Source of the DNA: Gymnothorax reevesii
Taxonomy: Eukaryota > Chordata > Actinopteri > Anguilliformes > Muraenidae
Direction: 5' to 3'
NCBI GenBank assembly: GCA_029721435.1
Contig: CM056574.1
Span: 71,281,501 to 71,345,500, forward strand
Length of the DNA stretch: 64,000 bases
Positions 12,089 through 24,021 of this stretch are shown here, in pieces. The position numbers and the translations under genes were made by a program. Below the pieces are notes generated by a model. It was not told where the DNA came from and did not search any database. It worked only from the letters and a program-made list of their open reading frames with translations. Numbering within the stretch: the stretch's first letter is position 1; every line of letters begins with the position of its first letter.

Positions 12089-12474
12089 GTTCATACTCAA
12101 CGCAAGGGACGCAAGGGAACGCGACCACAGGTCCGTTCCATTCCGTTCACTGAGAAGCCTCAACGCGCGTCCCTTGCTGCGCTAGTGCCTCGTTAAAAAG
12201 CAGTACACTGCTCATACAATGGGGGGTAGCAAAGTCCTCTCCGTCTCCTCCTCCTTCTTTCCTCTTTTTGGTGTGTTGAAGACATCATATGGTGCATTAT
12301 TTGCTTTATCTCCCCTATTGGAATCCCACGGAAATACACGCGTCGACGCTTCGCGTTACAAAAATTTGGACGACACACTTTGCTACGCAAGGGCGCAAGA
12401 TGGACACCTTGCGTTGCTCAATGCGTTGCCTTGTGTACACGCTCGCGTACCTTACGTTGAGTATGAACCGGCCC
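12089..12474. mobile_element. short inverted-repeat DNA element, Harbinger-like
   Basis: The ends are inverted copies: GTTCATACTCAACGCAAGG at 12089 and, on the other strand from 12468, GTTCATACTCAACGTAAGG. The interior also has degenerate CGCAAGG repeats near both ends. A minus-strand frame (12193-12390) contains an R-rich block followed by LCYPPLYEQ, which resembles the arginine-rich start of PIF/Harbinger transposases, but is only 65 codons. A non-autonomous, roughly 385-bp element is the best reading; the superfamily is tentative and a 3-bp target duplication could not be confirmed. Confidence 0.5.
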
Positions 12475-12784
12475 TAAGGGCAATCGAAATTTGATTGGCT
12501 GATGTTGGCCATATTGTTTCATTCATCAATTTTTCTTATAGATTTTCACACCAACAATAAATAACATCAGGCATGCAAAATTTCAATTTGATAAGAAAAT
12601 TTATTTAGGAGATATGACTATTTGTTTGCTATAGCGCCACCTATGGACGCATTAACACCCGTCGAACAATTAATTATCTGTCCATCCACATACCGCCAAC
12701 ACATTTCACCTTGATCCCTTCAGTGGCTTGGCAGAGGAAATGAAAGTTCATATATGACTTCCTATAAATGTTGAACACATATAC

Positions 12785-13300
12785 TCAGCCAAAATAAAAA
12801 CTTCACACTTGATTGGAGGTCGATAAGTTGAACATACAAGAAACAATGTTTTAAATAATGATTTCATTGAATTCTGTACTCATTAAAGATTATTTATCAG
12901 AAAAATAATGTCCATAATGTAACCAGTTCCACCGAAAATGCTACGGAAATGTCCAAGAGTAAAAATGATAAGTGCAACTTGAATAAGAGCAGTGCGCAGG
13001 CGATTACGTATGGTTTGGGCGGTCACACAACCTCTAAACAATTCATTCCTAGTGGATGTTGCAGTGAAAAATCGATTATGCAAATGATGTAAGACAATTT
13101 GTCGGTCTTCTGCTTTTGACGTCACACGTGGGCTACCAGAACGAGGTCAGTCAGCTGTGGTGCCAGTTTGTTGGAGACGTGTCCGAAGATCACGGATAGT
13201 CCTTCGACTGCATCCCATAACCCTTAAACCATCAGTGACGGACATTTCCGTATTCAGCATGCCAATGGCACGTTCACCTGAATGTTTGACAGCCATGGCA
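12785..13300 (-). pseudogene. Tc1-like transposase N-terminal fragment
   Basis: From ATG near 13298 the minus strand encodes MAVKHSGERAIGMLNTEMSV, then a helix-turn-helix (GCSRRTIRDLRTRLQQTG) and a second DNA-binding segment (VTSKAEDRQIVLHHLHNRF, VTAQTIRNRLR), the N-terminal half of a Tc1 transposase. A stop codon follows TTAD near 13153. The catalytic core is absent: after about 12980 the frame runs into A/T-rich terminal sequence, so this is an internal-deletion derivative. A terminal-repeat-like stretch (ACTCAGCCAAAATAAAAAC) lies near 12783. This family differs from the copies at 2861 and 35655. Confidence 0.8.
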
Positions 13301-13574
13301 TTGAAAATCAACTAATAATTAAAGGCTAGGTAGGCAGCTTTCTTTTGACCGTTTTAGGCAAAAATTTACATAATAACCTTGGGGATAATGTAAAGGAAAT
13401 GATGTGAAAAAAGATCAGACCTCTATGTCTCCCCTAGGCTCTGTTTTCAGCCTGCAAAGAATCTACCCGTGACGGTAGATTTTGACCAATCACAGAGCAG
13501 CTTATAGAGCTTTGAGCGAGCCAAACAGCGATTGGCTGTTCTACTACAGCTGATGCGGAAACCACTCTGCAGCA

Positions 13575-13811
13575 ATGGCGGACGACCGGACAGGAAAAGT
13601 TGCCATTCCACGTTTGGAAACACCCGCGTTCAGTGCAAAACAACCCAAAAAGAGGAAAACGGATTCGGCAAAAAGGGAGTCTAAAAGAGAGTTTGACAAT
13701 AAATGCAATAAAACGCGTGTTAGTATCGGCGTTGCATTTCGAAGATGGAGAGAAGTTCGGGATAGCATTGGTTTCAAGTTGGACTCGGAGCTCGCTGTAC
13801 TTCTGTTGGAC
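13575..13811 (+). CDS. transposon-borne first-exon-like frame of unknown function
   Basis: ATG at 13575 opens 79 codons that end at a good splice donor (GGACAG|GTAAAC). The peptide has a basic, nuclear-localisation-like block (KQPKKRKTDSAKRESKRE) followed by a compact segment GVAFRRWREVRDSIGFKLDS then ELAVLLLD. I associate this RW-rich pattern with the N-termini of predicted transposon proteins in fish, but cannot name the domain. Unspliced, the frame stops one codon after the donor. The position inside a TTAA-flanked element implies a transposase-gene remnant rather than a host gene. Confidence 0.45.
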
Positions 13812-13979
13812 AGGTAAACGGCTAAATTCTTTTTCCTCTAACTACAGTTGCTGTGATGGAGGTTAGGTTGTGTGTGTGCGATTTACCATGTAAATAGCCA
13901 GCTGACGGCGGCCACCGATAAGGCATTGTCAGCGCGTGCATCAGATGCGTGTCTGGTCGGAGGAGCTTGGGTCAGAGCC

Positions 13980-15042
13980 ATAGATATATATATTTAGAAC
14001 ACTAGATTGCTGATGTCATCAAATTTACATTATCCAAAGTGAAGCACCCGGCCACCATATTGATACATCCAACTTTTTCATAAAAATGAATGGTTTCCTA
14101 TGAGGCCAATTTCAAATAAGTCTACAGAAGCAAGAAAATGCTGAGATGTGCGACTGCCTTTTGTAGCAATATTTATTTGAAGAGCTGTAAACATTTCATG
14201 CGAAAGTTAAAGTATAAATGCAAAGTTGTCACTTTAATAGAAAAAAATCGCGTTTCGTGCTAGCTAGCTAATTAGCCGTCCCATTGACTTGAACAGACCG
14301 CTGACTAAAAGCGAACGCTAGCGATTGATATCGGTCACCAGCGAGCTACCTTGGCATCGCGGGGACTGCATTGACTTAGTGGTAAATAAAATTTAAAATG
14401 TGGCTAGCAAGCTAGCTAGCTACTTGTACTTGACATTCAACGACAATACTTCTTACCCGCATAATATTTAAAACAGTGGACAAGTCGCTTTGTCTGTTTT
14501 ATACAGAGCTCCAAAAGACAAGGAGGGGAGAAAGGCTTCACTAGCGCTTCCTTTTATCAACATTAGCCATATGATTCAATATAAACAATTCGGTTGATGT
14601 CAAATAGTCAACCAGGGTACAATGAAGTGAGGAAACCAGAGTGTAATTTGATAACGTATACGGATATTCAAACGACATTTCTCATGACGGCGATAACTAC
14701 CAAGCAATTATCTTATCAGAGGTGAAAGCCTGGGTCGCGTTAAAGTCACTTCTCTGCTGCACTTTAACATTGACATCGAGTCACATTTCGATCTTCCCTT
14801 TAGTAAGTGTGCCGCTTTCCGTCCTCCGAAAAGCACATTTGGGGAGACAAAATGTTGCTCAGCACAGCAATACCAAAATAACACAGACTCGCACGCAAGT
14901 GTTTTTGAAAATGTCATTTTAAAGTAGGCGAAAATGAATGGGAGTCTATGGGCAAATTTTACTTCCGGGTGTAAAGGCTCGGAGAACAGATGCTTCACTT
15001 GAGCATACCCTATCAGCAATCTAGTGTTCTATATATATCTAT
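13980..15042. mobile_element. nested inverted-repeat element inside the Kolobok-like copy
   Basis: The left end ATAGATATATATATTTAGAA and the right end (other strand ATAGATATATATAGAACACT) are inverted repeats continuing through ACTAGATTGCTGAT and AAGTGAAGCA, so similarity reaches about 70 bp with gaps. Flanking decamers GGTCAGAGCC (13970-13979) and GGTCACAGCT (15043-15052) match at 8 of 10 positions, consistent with an 8-10 bp target duplication (hAT- or Mutator-like). No transposase was found; the 103-codon minus-strand frame at 14708-15019 overlaps the end and is not credible. Confidence 0.65.
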
Positions 15043-15120
15043 GGTCACAGCTGATGGGATGAGAACCGTGTGGACTCAATTCAAACCTTTTTTCTAGGTT
15101 TCTGCCTACCTAGCCTTTAA

Positions 15121-17763
15121 CTGTAAAAACTTGTTTTTCTGAGACGTCACTCTAACGTGCTAATGTGAGCTCAGTTGCATATCTCTCATATGATCACGTG
15201 ACTAGGAACACGAGAAAACATGGTTTTAGCTTAAAGTACGCTCGCACGTGCTACGTACCTGTGCACGTCGGAGTTGATGTGTGTCATGATGTCTTTGACA
15301 ATGCATTTACCCCTAGTGATAATAGAAACTCTTTTATTAAAAGTTTAAGAGAAAATATTTGTTCTCAATCTTCAATATTTTCAAGCCAAAAAGACTTTGA
15401 AAATTGTAACATTTTGACCTTTCAAGGTTGGTCAACTTTAACACAGTCAAAATTTAGGTCATGTATGACTTCTGATGTGTCGATGGTACAAACAACCTCT
15501 ATCTGCAACCATTTAGGTTCCACAGGCCATTTTACCCCAATCTCCATGAGACCCAATGTTACAACGCCCCCACTAGACACACTTCTGTCGATTCGATCAA
15601 AATGACACTCGCATTGTACATATTGTTATGGCCCCAATTTGTTATGACCCCAATTTGTTATGACATATCGCACAGCAAGGGATGACAGACAAAATTTTAA
15701 AACTTGAACAGATTGAATAAAACAAAGACTGACCAAGATTGAAATGTATATGATAAAAAAAAGAGATAATTACAGTCCCTTGGCAATGGAGATGGGATTG
15801 CTATCGTACCAGTCTTTAATTTATCAGCTACTACATAACGACAATAGTTTTAGTAACATAGATACATGCTAAATTTAAGATAGGTATGACACCATAAAAA
15901 ATCCTTTAGAATTAAGCATAAATGAGAGAGACGCAGTTACGTTTCATAACATGGATTTTCTCAACAATTATCCTATGAAAAGTTAAAAGATGCGCCATAT
16001 TATGCCCTATAATCATGCATCCCCACAAAAAAGTGACCTTGCGCCATACATGAATTGCATTTTTCTACTAGCAACAGATTAATATCAATACTTTGCCCTT
16101 TTTGCGTACGCTCATGAAACATATCTTGATGTTTACAAAGCGAACCCGGTCCATAGGCCGACAGATGCTCTAACGCAAGGCTGACATAAGGCACTGATTG
16201 GCCAAATCATAAAGGCCAATTTTAGCCAGCACAAACAAGACTAATGTTATCATATCACCCACTTAACTGAGTAGTTCAATTCTGCATGGTTACCAATAAC
16301 TGCTGATGTAGCTCTAAATGATAACCATCTGTAGCAAATACTAACCACTTTTAGCATGCTGCCTCTCCATGACACATCTCTCACCTCTCATCTGACGTGA
16401 ACGGCTGCTCTATTGTGCTAAGCAAAGTTGACACAACACGATCTTTGCCGAACCCATTTGCTTCCTATGATTAACATCCTAGCTTAGCTATTCAGTGATA
16501 GCTTGGACCTCTAAAACTGTCTCTGAGAAATGGAAATTCAACACAAGACATCCTTTTGGATTTACATACGTTGTACATGTTTGCATGCAACACCTAGTTT
16601 TCTAAAATGAAGAAAACAATATTTCTCTCTTTTTTTTTAAAAATATTTTCTGTGTCTGTGAAGGGATATTTCCCCCAGTATGAGATGATGTATGAAAACG
16701 ATCATGCCAATACCAATTCAGCAGCATGGTTACCTCAAAATTATGACATCATCAGCAATGCAGTAATTGTATACAGATCAGTGGGCGAGGGATGAATTGG
16801 TGAAAACAAGCATGATGTATTTTCAAAGTGATAACATATGATTGGCATCATCACAACACTGATTAGAAGACGACAAGCAATTGAATGCAATGGGTTTTCA
16901 CATTTGAACAACATTCTTTGGATAATTATTTTGGAATTTCAGTGAAATAACTGGTAACATTTCAGTCAACAGCCGGTAAAAATAACTGCTTACCGGCTCT
17001 TAAGAAGAACCCTGATTTTATGACAAATTTGAACAATTCTATGCTATTGAACCATTGAGACTGCATGGTCAGGCTTAGACTTATGGCACAATTTTAAATG
17101 ATACTTTTGCAGTCATTTTTATCATAAAATGGCTTAGCAGTTACCATGCGGTGTCCTCAAAGTTTGAACGATAAATAGTTCCTCAACTTGGCACCATATT
17201 TTATGGTATAAAAAACGCAATTATACCTAGTGGCCTTTACTCTGGCTGGTGCTAGCTAAACGGTTGAGGAACATGTATTTCACCTGAGCAACAAGAATAT
17301 ATGTGTACCAAAGACAGTCAAGGAAACAAGAGGCAAACTCCCGGAAAAATGAATGGAATGCAAGTAAAATGGTCACCGCAGATTGCTGGTTATTGTAGCC
17401 GTTGACCAAAATGCAGCATACAACTCGCCACGTTTTCTGGTGTGTTAACAGTTTGGATGGCTTTTCGTCCATTCACAAAAACGTGAGAAGGATCAGAGTT
17501 TTGCTCCAATAGTTTATTTATTTTGACACATACAGCACAATACACACACCCAATAATAATGCATTGTGTAACTAACAAAGAGAAGAAATTCAGAGTGGCT
17601 ACTGTCATGTGTGCAGCATGAAACACTACACTGCTTAACTAGTTCTGTGTTTATGTATGTCGCTAGCCAAGTTATTTGACATGAAACAAACTTTCCTAAT
17701 CATACCTTCTAATCATTGCAATCGTGTTTATTTACTTTGCTACCACTGGTTGCGAGGGTAACT
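15121..17763. other. no gene recognised; orphan 146-codon frame noted
   Basis: The only long frame, 15165-15605 (+), has no recognisable domain, no splice context and average composition, so it is not called as a gene. A short direct repeat (CCCCAATTTGTTATGAC) occurs twice at 15632-15664. The remainder is A/T-rich intron. Confidence 0.35.
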
Positions 17764-17767
17764 TTAA

Positions 17768-19020
17768 AGGTCCCCTATTATGCCAATTCTTCTTTTAATA
17801 TGTTGGTAAATTAATAAAAAACCAAGTCCGTTGTCCAGATGAAGAAGCAGACTCCGATGTTCGCAGCAAAAGCAGGAAAAAGTTGATTCCAGTCGGCCGT
17901 GGGAATAACAGTGCGATGCAGAGTTCTAAAATTCCTTGATTTCATGAGAAACTTCATACATGTTAAAGTGCAGACATTTGCATATGATTTCTTCAGTGTT
18001 ATCAGAAGTTGTTGCTGATTGGTTTACACATTGATAAAAAGGAATACTCAACATTTGGGCCTCTCCTGAACCACTCAAGTTAATTGGTTCAATAGATTCC
18101 CAACCGTCAGAAGTGAGCTCCATATATGGGCATACGGAACCTCCAACTAAAAGGTGCTTGTGCATATCGTGTCCTGTCGGAACTGAAGACAAACTGAGAT
18201 CCCAGCTGGAAGTCACAAATAGGCGATATGTCCTGCCGGACCTGATGCACTCTATCTCCTAATACACATTCATCACTCATTGATCAAACTGTCTAGCTCA
18301 CCTCATATTGCTGACTGCTAAAAATCCTGTTTTCCAACAAATACATACAAGTAATGTTATAATGTTGGATGTCCATACTCAACCTCTGCAAAGTTTCTAA
18401 ATATAAGATACAGGAGTTTTGCATTAATCCGAGAACGTGATTTCCTCTCAAAATAGCTCAGCCCGAGATCTTCACGAGATCTGAGCTAAACCTGACATCA
18501 GGTTGTTGCGATCAATCAGGACCGACCTGGCCAGAGCCAATCACGGTGCTGGACCTGCCCACCCCGGAATTTATACCATTAGACACAAATGAGCCCAAAT
18601 CATCTAACATGTAGATTTACCAGTATGTCTCCCAAAGCTGTTGGTACGTGTTTTTTGGATGCGAAGAAATGCGCAACTATTTTCTCCTCCAAAAGACGAT
18701 GCCACCAGAAATCAGTAGGGAGCTTTTTTGTTTACTGGCGGCAAACAGCCACACTCAAAGGGAATGTTAGCGGTTTGTGCTCTGCATTTCACCTCTCAGC
18801 TGCTTCTCAAACCTGGAGCAGTTGCATCGATCAAGCGCTCGGAGCCACGAGCTGTAAGTAACAACATATCAGCAAATAATGTAAGTGAAGCTAACGTGTT
18901 ATGGGTGGCTAGCGGGACCGCTAATGAAAGTTAGCACTAACAACTGTCCTCAATCGCAGACTTTGAAAAAACTGAAGATAAAGCCTGCATCGGTACCAAC
19001 TGTCCGTGACTCACAGATGC
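17768..19020 (+). mobile_element. THAP-encoding TTAA element, copy 1 (split by a solo LTR)
   Basis: TTAA at 17764-17767 is followed by AGGTCCCCTATTATGCC, matching the left ends of copies at 34617 and 62581. Homology resumes at 18344 after the inserted LTR and runs to about 19020. One frame near 18690-18860 includes VCALHFTSQLLLKPGAV, the C-x2-H part and tail typical of THAP zinc modules, with stops and frame changes upstream. THAP domains are DNA-binding modules found at the start of P and Kolobok transposases. The right end could not be located. Confidence 0.7.
17801..18339 (-). mobile_element. solo LTR with 4-bp target duplication
   Basis: In minus orientation the 539-bp unit begins TGTTGGAAAACAGG and ends TTAATTTACCAACA (TG...CA ends). 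It is flanked by AATA at 17797-17800 and 18340-18343. It aligns along its length with the LTRs at 44022-44572 and 48091-48482. Copy 3 of the host element (around 62605) has a single uninterrupted AATA at the same point, giving a natural empty site. A solo LTR arises by recombination between two LTRs; a 4-bp duplication fits class I-type endogenous retroviruses. The TATA-like box seen in the 44022 LTR reads TATGAA here. Confidence 0.93.
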
Positions 19021-19029
19021 AGAAACACT

Positions 19030-21480
19030 AAGTTTTACCATTTTGTGTTGCTTTACTGCATAAGCCTGCCTCACGTGATATCCTGTTGAATGTGGCTGTA
19101 GCACTGCGGCTAACATAGCCAAGTTACTGTTGCTAATGTTCGTGTCCTAAATGAGCCAGAGTAAATAATATCAAGGTGACATTCAACAGAACGTGTGTGA
19201 ACATTTACCTCATCTGAAGCCAACTTATTGTACTTTTTGTTGTTTGGATGCTTGGTACAACTATTCACGGTAACAGAACTTACTGTCTGTAAAACCTGTA
19301 TTGCAGAGTAACATTTGTCTGTGTTTATGACAACCACTCGTTTACTACCACATGTTAGTCTGCATTCCGTGCTACTTAAAAAATGCTCCTAGTTAACTTA
19401 TATGCAGTTACTCAGATTGGTATGCTTGTGTTGCTTTGGTTAGCATCAAGATGGTAGTTTCATCTTAACGTTTCCAGACTGTAGCCGCTACATTTGAAGC
19501 TAACCAAAGACGCATTGTACGTGTCTGCAAAGTTGGGCTGATAAGGCTGCAGTTAGACCAGGTTACGTGTTTGGGTTTGTTTACTGCTGCTGTGAATCGT
19601 TTTACTTATCCATGAACGGGGTCAGCCGAGTACTTTGGCATATGGTGTGGGCTAGCTCTTGGATCCTACCACAGTAAAAACAATCGCGAAACGCACTATA
19701 ACGTGTCTGGTATAACAAAAGATTTCTCTGCATTGCTGTGGTGGAATTTCATCCACCTTCGAAAATTGTTCTGTCTAATAAAAAGCCGAAAAAGAAGCGG
19801 AGGTCCGATTTCAATTTCCGGCAGAAGTTATCGATTCGCTTGCTCCACATAACGCTTACACGATTAGTGTGTATTTGGTATGAACTCATTTAGTAGCTTG
19901 GTGTCAGAATTGTGTTTCGTTTTGGTAGAAAGGGTTAACAGGAGCTTTCAGCAAAGTTTCCTCCAGATATCTCAGTGGGAGCCCTCAAAAATTGGAGTGA
20001 ACGATCTTCAGTTTGCGCAGAGGTTAGCAAATCAAAAAATGGGCGAACATTTTCCTGATTGCGCAAAACAATGGAGCAAAAAAAAAAAAAAAATCTTTGA
20101 TTTCTATTGAAATGCACTTGCGTATTCCACACAAGCTGTTTTGCACCATGCACATAGCAGTTGATACAGAGCAATGTAATGAAGTTCGGCTTTCTTGTGC
20201 CGTTATAAACTGACTGAATTTAACAGTTGAATTAATGCATTGTCTCCTTGTTATTTTAACTGAAAGTGGAGTCCTCCGTGCAATTTTCCGTGGTTTACAC
20301 TTAATATGGACGGAACTCTGTTGTAAATTTATTGTAAAATGACAATTAAAATAACTGGCAAAAATGTGCAAGTTTATAACGGTGTGTTTGCAGAAACTGA
20401 AACTGGCGCGGTTTCATTTAAACGCTAGTTTTTTTTATTTTTTTGTCTTCATAATTGATCACAGTTGGAGCAACGCGCAGTAGTACCCTATCAGCCGGTT
20501 ATGCATTGTGTCAGGCAAAGACGGACTAAATGAAGACAAGCAGGTAGGTATGTGCACTCAGAATGAAGTTGTTCCGATCTTTATACACAAAGCAAACGTA
20601 TAAATTCAATTCATAAATGTATGCAACGGATAATCTGTTATGCGCATAAAGCGAATATAATCTGTTTTATGAGTAGGCCTACAACGAATTTTGTCTGTTT
20701 TGTGCATCAAGCGTATTTCGCTTATAACGCACAAAATCAGCTGGTCCAATTGAATCCGTAATACGCGAGTTTTAGCTACTGTATGTGTATATAATTATGT
20801 TTTATTAAGACGTAGGCTACGTCATCGTTATGCTGCGGAGAGATTAGCGGCATAATGATAAGGGAACGGTTTATTTAGGCTATTAATTAATTAATTAATT
20901 TTATTTTTATGGGAGCGACATTAGGCTACCGATAGGCTTCGCTTAATCTCCTCAGCTCTTAACAAAGTGACCGGCTATTTTGGAAATTACTGAAGGTAAC
21001 AGCCTTCCTATCTGTTATAACGTTAAGCTTGATCATAAACAAAGTGCAATTCAGTGTTTATTGATGCGGTTCGCTATACAAACAGGATTCTGTCTAATTA
21101 ACTCGCTGTGGCGCACTCTGACCACTTCAGTCGTGAATGTCAGTGAATGAGTTGACGCTAGAATTAATACTGTCCCAGACAGCAAGTGACTGTGGATCGG
21201 ATCTGCCTCCAAACCGGCAAATCCGTGCTACAGACAGACCGGTATTACGCCTCCGTTCCAGAACTGGGCCGCCTACAGGCTGTGACACTGGAGCTCACAG
21301 TCAGTCAACGGAATCAGAGTGAGTCCGGCCCACAACCGTGGGACTGAGCGTGCGAATTGTATCGGTTTTTTTTCCCCCCTTCAGACCGGTATCAATCGGT
21401 GTCAGTCAGTGGACCAGTGGCAGGCGACAGAAGTAGATGCTTTGACTGCGACTCAAAAATGCACAGTACACAGTTACTCC
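19030..21480. other. no gene recognised
   Basis: May include the rest of the THAP-element copy (no right end recognised). A (TTAA)n microsatellite lies at 20881-20900. Open frames of up to 115 codons here lack domains and overlap on both strands around a poly-A run at 20079-20092. Confidence 0.35.
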
Positions 21481-21489
21481 AGACTCATC

Positions 21490-22566
21490 GTTTTGATGGA
21501 TAATGCCATGATCTATGATAATATCCTGTCAGTTTAGACAGACTTTTGAAAATGTTTCATAAACTGTCAGTCAAATTTGACATAAGTGAATGTGATATTT
21601 ATAGAAGTGTACAAAAGTATCATGAAAAACAACACGGTCAATCAAATTTGACATGCCTAAAATGAGCATTTATATGCATTATAAGCTCAGAAATGGTTAA
21701 CTCAAGAACTATACAGCCAATTTTCTCCTGACTCACCCTTGTGATAGATATTACCTTGATCTATGACAAAATGTTGCTAGATTAGACACTCCATGGATAT
21801 TTCATAAATTGTCCATGAAATTTCACAGAACCAAAACAGCTATTGACATACGATACATATTCACAAAGGGCTAATTCAAAAATTGCACGGTAAAATGTCC
21901 CCAGACTTACCAGTTTGGTAGATCATACCTTGATCTATGATAATACGGTGTCAGTTTAGACAGACCTTCAAGAATTTTTCATGAATTGCCAAATCAAATT
22001 TGACGACCAAAATAGCTATTAACATGCCTTACATATTCACACAGGGTTAATTCAAAAATTACACAGTAAAATTACCCCAGGCTTACCAATTGACAGAAAC
22101 ACGATAGCTATTTACATGCCTTACATTCACAAGGGGTTAATTCCAAAATGATGCATTAAAATGTCTCCAGACTTACCTGTTCGGTAGATCTTACCTTGAT
22201 CTATGATGATATGGTCTCAGTTTAGACAGACCTTTGTTAATTTTTCATAAATTCTCAATCAATGTTGACTTAACCAAAATAGCTATTGACATGCCTTGCA
22301 TATTCACAAAGGGTTCATTCAAAATTTACACAGTAAATGTCCCCAGCCTCACCACATTGGTAGAGCACACATTGTTCTATGATACTATGGTGTCAATTTT
22401 TACAGACCTTTGGTAACTTTTCATAAATTGCCAATCAAATTTGACAGAACCGAAATGGCTATTGACATGCCATACATATTCACAAAGCGTTGATTAAAAA
22501 ATTGCACAGTAAATTTACCCCAGGCTAACCAGTTTGGTAGATCATACCTTAATGTATGATTATATG
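21490..22566 (+). repeat. satellite array, period about 177 bp, left block
   Basis: Tandem, diverged monomers share GATCTATGATAATATGGTG, then TCAGTTTAGACAGACC, TTTTTCATAAATT, TGACATGCC, TTCACAAAGGGTTAATTC and a closing CCAGACTTACC...GGTAGATC. The TCAGTTTAGACAGA word recurs at about 177-bp spacing, with one partial duplication near 22085-22140. The array is cut at 22566 by a retroviral LTR and resumes at about 30249. Confidence 0.9.
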
Positions 22567-22567
22567 T

Positions 22568-23151
22568 TGTGTGGAATAATACATCTTTTGTATTCTTATC
22601 ATCTGAATTATCATCAAAACATCTTTTGTATTATCACTATTATCTTATACTGCTTAAAACATCTTCTATGTCAATACCCCAAAGCTTATTAACCTATTTA
22701 CCCAGAATGTGTGAGAGTGGATGAGAGAAGCTGTACAGGAGGAGCAAGGTACAGAGTGGGACAGAAATGCTGGCGCCCTGCCAAAAGAAAACGTCCAAGG
22801 AGCAGTCCAAAGTGGCATCGGGTATCCCGTAACCGCCTTTCTGTGACCTGTCAAAAGTAGACTGGACAATACTATGTAGAAAGGCGGGAGCTGATTAGAC
22901 TGCGGTTACAGACAGATCTACAGCCAATTGATGTTCAGCTACAGGACTGTGGACTATAAGAACTAATGTCCGCAGAGCGCTCTCCAAACTGTGGCTAAGA
23001 ACATCCCTCTTGTTACAGTTTGTAATTTTTTACTCTTTTACTCTGCTATAAACAACTCTTTTCGACATTTGGTCTACAATTCTCTTATTTCTAGTCACTC
23101 TCTCCCTTGAACAAGTAAAATCAGACTTGACAAAAGGTGAAAAAGCCCACA
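22568..23151 (+). repeat. 5' LTR of the endogenous retrovirus
   Basis: Starts TGTGTGG directly after satellite sequence and is taken to end ...CCCACA at 23151. Inside are a CCAAT box (22924-22928) and a TATA-like TATAAG (22955-22960) at plausible spacing. It is followed by TCGGTGACCCCAGCGTGG (23155-23172), a candidate tRNA primer-binding site by position. The exact right end is inferred because there is no second LTR for comparison. Confidence 0.65.
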
Positions 23152-23678
23152 AAATCGGTGACCCCAGCGTGGAGGGGGAGACGGGGAACGTACCCAGAAA
23201 GCTTCTGAAACTACATTCCAACCTTGACGACAATGGCCAGACACTTCACGACCGGTCATAAGAGAGAGGTAAGCGGAACCTTTTTAAATACAATCTGCGT
23301 AGGATAGATTACGAAGTGTTTGATGTTTAACAGAAAGGTGCAAAATTATATTATTACACTTCTGTATGATTTGAGTAGCAGACACAGAGTATTGTGAAAG
23401 TGTACATTCCAGAAATCAACGTCTTAAAACGACTAGTCGATAAAGAAAGTCTCAGGTGAGGGATAAGTGCGGGCGCTGTTGAACTAGCTTCAAACCGCCA
23501 AGGATAAATACGCACAGGGTATTTTAATTTACACGTGCGGGTGCTGTTGAAGTCGAGGTAGGAATAAACGGGCTGAATTGAGTCTATTGGACGGACGTGG
23601 ATTTAACCAGTTTAGTACTCCTATTAACGGATTCAAACCGCCGGGGATAAATACACACGAGGGTATGACATAAGGAGG

Positions 23679-23708
23679 GAAAAAAAAAAAAAGAGAGAGA
23701 GAGAGAGG
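23679..23708. repeat. poly-A / (GA)n simple repeat
   Basis: A run of about a dozen A followed by eight or so GA units. Confidence 0.95.
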
Positions 23709-24021
23709 AATATAAGGTCATACACCTTAAAATACCCAAACTAAAGGGCCTTGTGTCTTGAGTGACACTCGCTATTTGAGGAACCGACTGACTGGAGGGC
23801 TGTTTGCACAGTCCCGAGGTTTGTAGGCAGTTAGTGTGAACCTCCAATTTGCAGAACTGTGGGTTTTTGTGTTCTCTCACACAACGCAGAAGAATATTGG
23901 TCGACGCAATGCTGGACTTCTGAGATTCCCACTCTGCAGACGTATGAGGTAGAGAGGGAATCGATTTTGACCGGTGGACTGCAACCAATATTCATAATAC
24001 TGATACTGGCAATGGGATTTT

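Larger units (their letters stand above)
13323..15116 (+). mobile_element. TTAA-flanked Kolobok-like element carrying a nested insertion
   Basis: TTAA at 13319-13322 and 15117-15120 flanks perfect 15-bp inverted ends (AGGCTAGGTAGGCAG at 13323-13337; its complement at 15102-15116). A TTAA target with purine-purine-G ends fits the Kolobok superfamily. Removing the nested element (13980-15042) leaves about 730 bp of original sequence, which carries the exon-like frame at 13575-13811. It appears to be an internally reduced copy. Confidence 0.75.

Noticed and set aside
14708..15019. 103-codon minus-strand frame
   Set aside because: Lies in the nested inverted-repeat element and extends into its terminal repeat; no transposase motif.
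15165..15605. 146-codon plus-strand open frame
   Set aside because: No domain, no family resemblance, no splice or promoter context. A frame of this length is expected by chance in 64 kb read in six frames.
21490..22566. CRISPR-like array
   Set aside because: The repeats are about 177 bp, diverged along the whole monomer and without unique spacers; this is a eukaryotic satellite.
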